Shown here: positions 31,564 through 43,500 of the stretch, one piece after another
Position numbering within the stretch: the stretch's first letter is position 1
How the letters are laid out: the number at the start of each line of letters is the position of its first letter
Assembly: GCF_001649575.2 (NCBI RefSeq)
Contig: NC_051435.1
Span: forward strand, 10,805,940 to 10,869,939
Length of the DNA: 64,000 nt
Direction of reading: 5' to 3'
From: Kryptolebias marmoratus
Taxonomy: Eukaryota > Chordata > Actinopteri > Cyprinodontiformes > Rivulidae
The notes under the pieces: generated by a model
The model's database searches: none
What the model was told of the DNA's origin: nothing
What the model saw: the letters and a program-made list of their open reading frames with translations, nothing else
Made by a program: the position numbers and the translations under genes

Positions 31564-34500
31564 ATGGACACCCCGGAACATGGAGCTCAGGTAAATTAAA
31601 AGGAGGCAAATATTTATCAGCTTACTATTTCAGAAGGGCTGTCAGGCTGAGAGATTGGAAATGAATATGCAAGAAACCTTACTCACCTTTTCTCCTCCTT
31701 TAGTTGCTGTTTTATGCAGTATGCTATATGATTGCATCTGGTAAAATACAAAACATGTAACCAGAGCAGGATTAAGCAGAGTGTGGGCCCCTGAGCTACA
31801 GCACCTGTTGGGGCCCTGTTAATAAGATGTTTTTTTTTTAATGCATGCACATTATTTTCTCATGATATTATCTGCACATTACTGCAGAGCTGTTTATATG
31901 AAGTACAGAGAAACTACAGGTCTGAGATGATGTGAGAGCCTTTCTGTCACAGTTTACTTTTACCAGTCAGCCATTGCTGCACAAACCACAACTGGGTCCA
32001 GACTGCTTCTCTGTTTAAACGGTTTCTCACAATGAAATGGAAAACAGGTCGTCTGATAGACTTTACGTTTATAAATAGACTTCGCTGCGTGGACCTTCAG
32101 ATGAAGGTACAGAATATTTGCATTAAACATCAGTCATCTATGAAGCAAAATGATTGTTTACAAACCATCATGGCTCAAAACCACACAGACTAAAGTCTTT
32201 TAATAAAAGTTCTGTTTTGTGTAAAATCTGAAGCAAAAATAATCAGAAACCCACCAAAACCCATTATGCACAAATTAAAACTCTTTCCAGTGATGCGGGC
32301 TTACACTTCATTGGGAATAAATAAACTAAGGTTTTTGGAAAAAATCCATTCATTCAAAACATTAAGACGATTTTGGGGCCCTCTGAACCTTGGGGCCCTG
32401 GGCTCCTGCCCTTGTAAACCCATTGAAAAATTCAGCCTTGCCTGTAACCTCATTAAAAAGCCAATAAAATGGTTCCTCTGAATCATCACACAGGACTTGT
32501 TTTATGTATTAACTGGTTGAAATGAACATTTATTGTCTGGGAATTCTGATATAATGGAATATTTATAGCAATATAGCCCAGGATATTGAGCCATGAAACA
32601 TCCCACAGGAAGAGCAGTTGTAGAGGTGCTATGACTCAGTACCTATTCATCACAATTTGGATCTTGTCAAGTTGCTACAATCCTTGCTCTGCCAAAAATA
32701 GAATTGGATCAAAAGCACTGGTAAGTTAGATTTGGTGTCACTTTGGATGTTCTCAAAGAGACGCTCATTCAGGTTTACTGATCTCGATGGATGTGAAGAG
32801 GTGTCTTTACCCCGCTGGCTGTATCTCCCCCCATAAAGTGCAGGAATAAAGATTAAATAGATATATGTTTTTATAAGCTTCTTTTAGAGCTTTGTTTTTG
32901 GAACTGTGAGGACATAACCTGACCTTAAATGTCCGGGAACGTTTCAAACAGATTGTAAGCGGGAAACTTTTGACTGCACAGGAGTTTTTAGTGATATGCT
33001 AAATCTGATTGTTTTGTATAAAAACTGGATTGAATTGACTGCCACTGCATTTGAATCTGGATCCATTTTGGACTTAATTAGACACCATATAATTGATGAC
33101 TTTTGGACTGAGATGAGTTTTGTTGTGAATCAACACCATGAGAAATTAAATCCAGGTGTTATTTGAATCAAACAATTATTTTATCTTAAATTCATTGCTT
33201 TTAGTTCATTTTCAACAGTCCAAATGAACTGGTTTGTTGTATTAAAACAGTAATTCGACTTAATAAAGCAACTAAATACTGCAAATGAACTCCAACTTTA
33301 CCACTTTACCACTCTTACTGACCCAAAGGGCTTTCTGCATGTGCACATCTGCATTAATCCTGAGGCCAGTGGGCCACTAGTTTTAAAAAAAACTTTAAGC
33401 TATTTTGCTCTGTGTACTCTTGGGAGACGTACAGATCTTCTGAATCCATTTCATCTTTAAAAAAATCTTATTTTTTATCTTTAAACGGCCTAGCTTAGTG
33501 GAATCAGTTTGTACAATAAAGTTGAATAAATCCAACAATTCATTTATTGGAGCGTATATGAATAAACTACGGTAAATGGATTTTTGAGATGGTATTTTGA
33601 AGTGCTTCAGAAAAGTATCAAATTATTGAGATGTTTACCATCACCTGATGAACTCGAGCTCAAGATTTATTTTCTTTTAGGTCAACTCTTCGTTTGCTTC
33701 ATCAGTTGGGCGAAGAAGCTCGGTGAGTTGGATTCCTCTTTGCACGATCTGTCAGGCTCTAAAACGCAAAACATGCTTTTTTTGTTTTACAGAAACAAAT
33801 GTTTTTTCTTGTCATAGTCTAAAGACTGCACAAAAATGAAAAGCGATGACTCACTGTGGGATCAGCAAAACACTCAGTTTGGCACAACGGAGTTGATTTG
33901 ATGCAGCACGAGCTTATCTGTGGCTCTGCTTTTCAGTCAGGCGACAGAGAGAGGAGACTATTTAAACCAGGCTTCATTTCTGATAAAAAAATGCCGCAGG
34001 GCTGCAATATAATCTATAATCTCGCATTCAGAGAGCGGTGAAACTTTTTTTCGGACGCTCAATCACAAATTCCAGAGGTTTGACACAACAGATGGGCATC
34101 AGCCTTTATCAGACATGGTGTGAAGCAGGGCAGCAGGAGTTTGCTCAGAGCTCAGCTTTTAGACACTGTCACATTCGCTGTGAACTGATTTTAGAGAAGA
34201 GGACGCAGACTGAGAGCTCATGCATTCGGAGACCTTACAGGTTCCTTGGAGCTTCAACAATCAGGTAGGTTTTAATTTGTGGTCCTGTAACGTGACATTT
34301 ACTGTATGCAGGCTCTGGTACTAGTATGAGGCATGACTCTCAGGGCTGAATTTGTGGGATTTAAAGGTACATGGTAGCATAATGTGGCTTTTTTTCAGAG
34401 ATATCCAGTGTATAAAAAAACTAAAAAAAAAAAAAAAAAAAAGATGAGTAATAGCATTTTGCAGTGTGGGGGAGGGAAGCAGAAACTGAGTCGGTCATAA

Positions 34501-37500
34501 TGATGCTCAGAGCTGGAAAAAACCCTTGCATAGCAGCTCAAAAGTAAAGTAAATAAATAGGTCTTTTGATTGTAGGTTAGTACTAATGTGTACGCTTTCA
34601 GGATGTTGAATTTGAAAGCGGAATCATTTAAGGATTAAAGTACATTTTGTCTCCGATAAAAGCCTCCGCTGCCACTGATGGTTTCAAAATTACCACCGCC
34701 ATCTGCAGGGATCACATCCAAGTTTGTGCCACATCCTGTGATATCATGTCAGTTGTGCGCTTTGTGAGTCCTTTTAGCTTGATTTTTCTGGGTAAAAGCT
34801 GATCATTAGTCTTAAGCGTGGCAGTGCGGGGGGGATAATTCAATAAGAAGGTTTTTTATCTTTTGTCTGTTCATGTGTAATCAGAGCACAGACTGAAAGT
34901 AACTAGCATCTCAGCTCAGCAAGCCCCTTTAAACTTCACATCAGAGCTTTATAGATGTGTGTGTGTGTGTTTGATAAAAATAACCATGAAAGATGCTTTT
35001 GAGTTTTCAGAGTACTTGACTGATTATGGCGCATTGAAAGTCTTTCCTGGAAATACCCATCCTGCAGAGAGTAGAAAAAATATCCCACTTATGGTAAAAG
35101 TACTGCACATTAATACGGCATAATCAAAGCATGTGAGCACGACGGATGGTTAATATAGTCTACTGTAAATGATATTTAAGTATCAACTACTGGCGCTTTA
35201 ATCTGAGCAGAGATCCATTTCCTGTAGACAGATTATGAAGCTCAGACTTGCAGCCGGGCCAACTCATGTGGCTCAGCAGCTGTGAGCTGCAGTTCGCTTC
35301 ATTAAAATAATGTCTCGATGGTCAATTGGTGGCCAAGATTGGTATCAGATCTGTTAAATGATTTATTCCTGTTAGTCACATCTAAATCTAACACTTAAAA
35401 AAGTAACTTGGTTAATGAAATTAAAATGAAGGATTTCCCCAAAAATTAAACTGTTTTTTTTAATTAAGCATTTTTGCTGTTTCCAATTAAGATATATAAT
35501 TTTATTTTACAAGTGACTCAACTTGTTTTATAACCAGATTGATTTTTAAACCACCAGTTCAGTGAACTAATGTATCTTTTACCAGGTTTGAAAACACTTT
35601 AGCTCAACTTCAGCTTCATTTGCATGTCCCTGAAGGGCAATTTGTTTCCAACATGCAAATAAGGCACGACTACAAGCAAGACGAAACAGACACCCCCAAA
35701 TACAATCACAGGGATCCACAGATCAGCAAAAACCAGGGGCAGTGATTAAATGGTGACACAACAATAAAGTAAATGGCATAAAATAATAAAAACACTTAAA
35801 ATAATTGCAAATATCTTAATAACAATGAATAAATAAAATAAAAACATCCAACCTATTACCTTTTCACCAATATTACTTACATAAAAGCTGAAGCAGTTTG
35901 AAATATTTGCATTCATTCAATAAGACTGACACTAATAGCACAAACCAAAGTACTTGTTCATTTTCTAAGATTCCTTTTTAGTTTCCTGAAATCATTAATT
36001 TCTATGATTTGGATTCAAACAAACTTGAGAATACATGATCAAGAAAAAATAGTTAGACTCGCCCAATTAAATCAACTTGACTCAGCTATAGAAAAACAAC
36101 AAAAACAAAAAAAACTGAATAACTGTCCAAACCCAGAAATGTTAATTTACTACAATAAAACTGTCATCTTGAAAAGTGGCCTGTTTATTTGTCAAGTGAA
36201 TTTTCTGTAATAAATGCTTTGACTCTGGCTGCAGGACTTTCGTTTGCTCTCTTCATACCAGCTGAGACTGAACGGATTTACTGTCAAATGATTTTACATT
36301 TGAGTCATATCAACGTAGCTCTTACATGCTGACTGTATTTATTCAGACATTTTACACATTATTCAGACCAATAAATGTTTGTAGCATTGATTATTTTTCT
36401 TTGAACGTCATCTTTTATTTAATTTTATCAGTAAAGTGCATCAAGTGTAAAATGTAATTATAGATCTATAGGTTTGTTTTCGACTACAGTTTAACACATC
36501 TGCATCTCATGAATAAACAAGCAGCAAAAATACCCCATGAAAAACTGCTGATTGTTGTCTTAACACTTTGGTTTTGGTGCTAATTAAACAAACAAGATGT
36601 TAATTATTGAGCTTAAAAGGTGCTAGCAGGTTTTTGTTACCTTTGAAAGGTGTTTAATTCTTGAATTCAGGTTAAATGAAGGTGCATAAGATGGATGTGA
36701 GACCATTTAACTTTACAAAGAAAACACTGTAAATCTCCCTGTGTTAAATAGGCCCTGACCATTTAAAAATTACAACTATAGACCTTTAGTATTTACATTA
36801 AAAGAAACCGTGATTGAGGTAACAACTCAAGTCAGAACCCCGGCAGCTTGCGTATAAACAAAGAGTTAACACAAAGGATGCAGTTGGCAACATTACCAGT
36901 TTACTTCCTAAACATCTGGAGGACAAAAATACTCAAGCACAGTTAGTTTTTATTGAGTTTTAGCTCAGCTTTTAAAACTGTTCAGTCCATTCTTCTACTG
37001 GCTAAACGGAAATAAATCAACAAAGGGATTTAATCATTGGTCATATGTCACAGTTTGTCACAACTGGGGTGTTGGTATGTGTCATGTTGCACTCTGTTTG
37101 GGTTCTGTGGTGAGTTTAGACAGTTGTTGTGACTCCGCTGAGTTTATGTTCTGTTCTTGAAGTCCTGGTCATGGACTCCTGATATCCCTCATATTCCCTG
37201 GATCCAGATCCTTATGCTCCCCCTGGCTTTTGTTAGTAATCACCACACCTGTTTCCACCACTCACTGTCAAGTCCTGCTCTTAATTCTTGCTACTCTTAT
37301 CCATGTCCATGGCCATAGTGAAGTCACATCAATATTTTTCTCTTGAGCTATTAGAGAACAAGAAATAATGGTTTTAAAGCTGCAACAACTCCCTAGTTAT
37401 TTTAACAATCTACACAAATGAGTGCACGAGTAAAATCCCCCCAAATTACTGTTTTTTTAGTGAAATTTTCTGATGATACAGCCATTTTAGAGTATCTTGA

Positions 37501-40500
37501 AGAAGTTTCTTAACTGGGTTTGTATCCCGTCACCTTGTTAGAAATGTGAAGAAAATTAAAAAAAGATATTTGACAGGTCTGTGACCTGTAGTCAAAGTTT
37601 CACTATGGCACAAGAAAAAAATATTTTATCTTCATATATATTCATTTGTGTCCACTTTTAAAAAAAAAAAAAATGGATTATTATCCTAATATTACAAATT
37701 TATTATATTATTTTTTTGGTAGTATCATGTCCAAATCTAGAGACAAGACTGTGTTGCACATGCAGACTGAGGTGGACTTGAAGAGTTATTACCTCACCCT
37801 CCTCCTCCTCATGTATCACACTGGTTATGTCACCTTTGTGCTGACTGAGTCCCTCATTAGCATGCCTGTGTGAGGCTGCACACTCTGGCTCTGAGTGCTC
37901 ATGCCGAGTTGTGAATTCATCTCTTTATTAGGATTTAAAAGGCTCCAAACCAATATGAATGTTTTTAATCTCAAAAACCTTTTTAATGAAAAGAGCACAA
38001 GCAGATGTTTACACCCTTTCACCATCTGTAAGATGGAAAACGGCGATTTCGACTGATTTTTTTTATCAAAAGCTATTCAACACCTCCTCACCCTCATCTC
38101 CTTTCCTGAGTGTTACATAAACTGACCGATGGTCACGGCAGAAACTGCTGGTTTTCCCTCAGATCTCATTAACAAGTGAGACATTTCTTGGATAAAGTTG
38201 TCATTTTGTCCAGAAGCAGACTAAGTGCTCAAAAAGCCTTGATGAAATTTTGACTCAGTCCTCTCTCTTGTGATTGCCGNGGGGGGGGATTTATGCTCTT
38301 TTTGCTATGCTTGTTCCAACTATTTTCATTACTATAATGTTCTAAAAGCTACCATTCTGCAGTGATAAAGACATTTGAAATAAAAACCATAATAATATAA
38401 GTTCAGCTGACCAATGTAACAGCAGTTCAATAAATACTTTGTTGCTTTAATTATTTTAATGAAAAAAAAAACATTATTCATAAAAAGATAATCGCTCTAG
38501 AGGCACTAATAAGCTTCCTTAATTGTACACTAGTAAGCATTAATGAATATCTAAAAAAATTGTTGTTATAAACTCTTACTTAGAACTTAAAGAGATATTT
38601 GTCTTTTTTTCAAATGGGGTTCTGTGGAAAAGTTATGAAAAGTTAATATCTTACCTGCTGCAGGTTACTCCTTGAATGGCCTGTTTTGAAATACAGAGCT
38701 AAAATTGCAAATGCTTCTATTTAAGCCTGCAAATTGCTGTCAGTTTTACATTACACAGTCATTTTGGCACAAACTTTATAACATTTCTGCTAATATTATC
38801 CCAGGCTCCACCAAAAGTGCTACAGCTAGCTGCTGCTGCTTTTGTGCTTGAAAACAATCACAGAAATCTAAGAAAAAAACCAACATGTGATGCAAAACTG
38901 ACAGTGGTGTAAAGGTTCATGAAGTAGAATTTGCATGGACTGTTATTAGATTTTGGAGAAAGGAGTTATTTAAAGACAGCAGCGGTCCACTTTAGTCTTG
39001 GAGGAGTTCCGACAAGCCCTTGGCTCACCAGTCATGACAAATTTGAACTCTCTTTTTCTAAAGTGAGGTTGTTCAAAGAGCTTTCTCTAACTGGAACTAT
39101 AATAAATGTTCACAACATTGCCACAGAATCCCACTTCAAAATGGCAGAAATACTCCTTCAGATACTTTTAGCTAATTAAGCTATGTGTGTAGCATTGATG
39201 AGTATATTACAACAGTTTTTCCTTCAGAGCATCACCACAAAATCAGAACACAAACTTGTTTGACCTTTTCAAATAATTTGATGTTTGATCCTTTACCAGA
39301 ATGCATCACTGCGTGGTGAGCATCTTGATTAGAGAAAAAACCTTATTTGTAGGTGGTAAACATATCACTACTATGATAACGAGCATTTTGTTTGAACAGT
39401 CATGGAACTCTTTCCTTCTGAATCAAAAGACATGTAATTAGTTTCCAAGGCAACCGTGCTATTGAGTGGGGGATAATGTGTTTGTTCTTGACTGTGAGGG
39501 AACACCAAGTCAACAAAGATTTTATACCATTTTCAGGCTGTTAGATAACTGCAGGAGCTTCAACGTTTTCAGCTGTTTTGATGTAATACCAAACATTTGA
39601 AACACGTTTCGTTTTTGGCTTCTCTGTGTCCAACAGAGGACTGACGATGAGGCGGTGGTGGACAGGGGAGGAACACGGTCCCAACAGAGAACCAACTTTG
39701 AGCAGGAAGATTTGGAAGGTACCAACAAGCATCAAGCGGCGAGTAATTGCTGCTGCGGCAGAGTCCACCCACTCTGTCCTAACAACTACTGCTTTCCTCT
39801 TGACAGCTTTTTTTACTGGTACAAGATAAGAGCAGAGTAGGAGGCTGAAGCTGTGGGTGAGCTGAGAGTGCATTAGTAATTTCACAATCACTCAGTAAAT
39901 AAATAAAATAAATAAATAAATAAATAAAAACAATTCCAGTTATTGAAATGGGGCAATAGAGTAAAAAGGTTGTGGAAAAATAGTGTTCAATAAGTCTCAA
40001 ATTAGGAAACCTCTTGCATAGAAGACAGACAAAACCTTTTTCCCCATTTAGTCTTACCTTTCCTCCTTCAAAGCTCTTTTGAACAAAAGGCTATGGGAAG
40101 CAGGGGTGCAGAGGATGCTGCAGCACCCTCTGATGGACGCAGGAGGACATTCATGTCCAAATGCATAGTAAAGGAAACAATGAAAAATAAAAACTGATTT
40201 TATAAGTGATGTTCAAGTTCCCCTAATATTCTAATGGTATTAATTTTTTAAAATTTGGTACATAAACCAGCCCTGTTGTTGTACATCTGAATGCAACATT
40301 TTACAACCACCTAAAACCTACAGGTCTCCATCTGGCCACCCCCTTAGAAAACTTTCTGGAGGCCCTGTGTGTCCGTTCTTAAATCTAAGTCACAATAATG
40401 TTTCACTGGCTAATTAAATTATAAAAGCATTCTTTTTTAAACATGTACAGTGAAGTTTCTGATTTGTACTCATGTGTGTCCAAGTAGAAATGACATGGAT

Positions 40501-43500
40501 TTGGTTTGTTATGCTTTGCAAACATCGTTTATAAATAGTTATGATAATGGGCTATTTTCAGCCACAAAGGAAAGATGATGCTTAATAATACACAGCAACA
40601 GTTAACATCATATTGTCATAAATTGTTTTTCTGACCTTTGTGTGGGAAAATCATCTTATGTGCAGAAAAACTGGCGTAACAAACATAGGTAAACCTCAGC
40701 TGTTGTTGTTGAGCATTCTTTATTCATGTGTGATTTGTCCCCAGGCCACAGGACTCTATACATCGGGGTCCACGTCCCCTTAGGCAGCACCAGGCACCGC
40801 AGCCAACACAGGCACCGTCACCATGGGAAGAAACACTGGCGGAGGAGCAGGGAGAGGAGCCTCCCTTTGGTGGAGGGTAGAGAATCACCAGTTTATGGTA
40901 AAAAAAACAACAACTACCAATGCATTTGTTCTTATTATTGTATGTTTGATTCACCTTATTGTAAAAGTTCAATGCAAATCCTCCCAGACACCCCCTCTCA
41001 GAGGGTGCAGTTCCTGCTGGGAGCAGAGGATGATGATGAGGAGCACATCCCCCATGACCTCTTCACTCAGATGGATGAGATCTGTGTGCGAGATGGAGAG
41101 GACTCAGAGTGGAGGGAAAGTGCCAGGTACCGTGAATCCTCATGGTGCTAAGTATCATCAGCACACAGTAATCATGCCATCAGCTGCAGCTTTATTAAAA
41201 ACCAAAGGCCAGGGCCATGACGCCACTTACACAAATGAGAAATGTCAACGTTTGTCTAACGTTTCAATGCTTATTACTAATTATCGGGTGGACGGTTATC
41301 TAATTGCCTGCGTCTGCGACTGTGTGTTAATTTCTTTCTCTGTTAGCAAAATATCTCATAAACCAGTGGGCAGATTTGAATGCATGAAATAACCCAGTTC
41401 GTTTTTCAGATGTTGAGCTGAAATTTGATATGGTAGTAGCTGAGAATTATCCCCAACACATACTCCAAATGCAAACAGACTGAGTGAGATTTTTCTGTAA
41501 GTCTTTGGCATTAACAGTTGGCATCAACCCTGTCTGTTGGCGAAACATCTCATGAACCAGTGAACAGATTGTAACAAAACTCTCAGGACGCGATCATCAG
41601 ATTAACATCTACAACTAATTAACTTTGGAAGTCAACTTGATTTAAGATGACCAATACAGCAACTTGACCTCACCAAACACCAAAAAACAACTATAACACA
41701 GTCAGTTTTACAGATACTGAGCTAAAATCTGGTGTGATAGTGGCTGAGAATCATTCCCAGCACACACTTTAAGCGTTAAAAGATCACAGATCACCAGTCT
41801 GTTCAAAACTTTGGCACGCAAAGGCGGCGAGTGATACGAGTTTCTTCAAGGAACACTTGTTGTTTGTCATTGCAGTTCTTGTCATTACATCTTATTTTTC
41901 CAGCCTGTCAGACAATTTTGCAAAAAGATGATGCTGTGCTGACATGATTAATAGGACATATTTTATTTACATTGATACTCTGATAAAAAGCAATAAGGAA
42001 GGACAGTAAATGAGTGAAGCTGAGAGGGAAAAGGAGCTGTGGGAGCTACATGTGAGGGCCTCAGAACGATTGAGTGTTCTAACTGCAGATACAGAACAGA
42101 TGGCCGGCCAGTTTGCCGTCTGCTGGCCTCACTTGATGCAAACTCCTCTTATAGGTGGCTGAAGTTTGAGGAGGATGTAGAGGACGGAGGTGAGCGATGG
42201 AGTAAACCCTACGTCGCCACGCTGTCCCTGCACAGTCTGTTTGAGCTGCGCAGCTGCATTATCAACAGCACAGTGCTGCTCGATATGAGGGCTAACAGCA
42301 TCGAGGAGATTGCAGGTAAGACTCGGCTTTTAACAGATTGGGAGTCAGTGGGAAGCGTTTGTTTTCTACAGAACTTCAGCTGAAGACAGGACAGTTTGTT
42401 ATGTATGTGCTGCATTGTGCTTGACTTGTTTTGTGCTTTTGTTTGAGGTGCTGTTCTCAGATAGATCCTGAAACCTGCAGGCTTACAGCTTGTGTTTTTA
42501 TACCTTAGACATGGTCTTAGACCACCAAGAGTTATACTCACCGCTGGGAGAAGAGCTCCGACAGAAAGTGCGTGAAACGCTCCTTAAGCAGCACCATCAC
42601 CAGAACCAGAAGAAGCTGGCTAATCGCCTGCCGATTGTACGCTCCTTCGCTGACATGGGCCGACGGGCATCAGAACTCCATCTGGACAAGAATGGTAAGA
42701 AACTTGGGAGTTGTGCTCTCTCCAAACTAAAATTTGGGGCAACTTTATTTAAATGAAATTACTAAAAAAAATGGCAAATTCTTGGTTAAACCTAATAAAC
42801 TGTATGTTTATTAATTTATTAGTAAATGGTTGTCTCAGGACTGCTGTATCTGATTGCCAGTGTGGATAATTTATACATAGAAAATGTAAATGTGCTTTAT
42901 ATACAAATACTATTTACTTTTGGTCTTTACTTCCTTTGTACAAGAGCTCTTTACTTTAAATATTTCCATCCTTTAGGTTTTCTTTTATCCACCCCATGTG
43001 ATTTTCACACACACCTCCTAAATGCCCAGATGTTGGGGCACAAACAATATCCCACCACAGCCTACCCCTCTTTACAAGGATACATAAAAAACATAGAAAG
43101 TATTGCATGACAGGGCTTTTTGTGGTTGAGTTGATTCAAAGGAATAAACAAAACAAAAAAAAGAAATATGCAGAAAGAGAACCTGATTTAGCTGAATTTC
43201 AGTGAGAGGCTTCCAATTGGAAGAATTAATTCCTTTAATCTTTGCCAATTTCTATTTTCTAGCCATTACTCTGTCTTTATTTTCTTTGAAAGCTGGAGAT
43301 TTGTTAAATTCTCACGTCCCACAATCCCAGGATACATCACAGATAAGCAGCAGAAAATGAATGGATATTCTATACTTCTTAGAAACAGTAAAAATGTATT
43401 CATCATCACTCAATCACATTATTTATAAATTTAGTTTCCAGTTTTTATTTCTTTGTCCAGTTAGAAATATTCAACAGGCACTTATTTCCATATTACTTGT

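Larger units (their letters stand above)
31591..39636 (+). other. slc4a10: slc4a10 intron 1
   Basis: 8.0 kb intron, GTAAAT donor to caacag acceptor. It holds a possible DNA-transposon relic (31765-32440), a possible alternative first exon (about 33860-34264), a poly(A) run (34423-34442), a decayed repeat near 37060-37320, one undetermined base (38280) and a family A element (38585-39160). The remainder is AT-rich with nothing recognised. Confidence 0.7.

Noticed and set aside
37060..37320. Possible second LTR-like fragment in slc4a10 intron 1
   Set aside because: Similar texture (caccacacctgtttccacca) to the LTR at 60802, but no ends or flanking duplication could be read.
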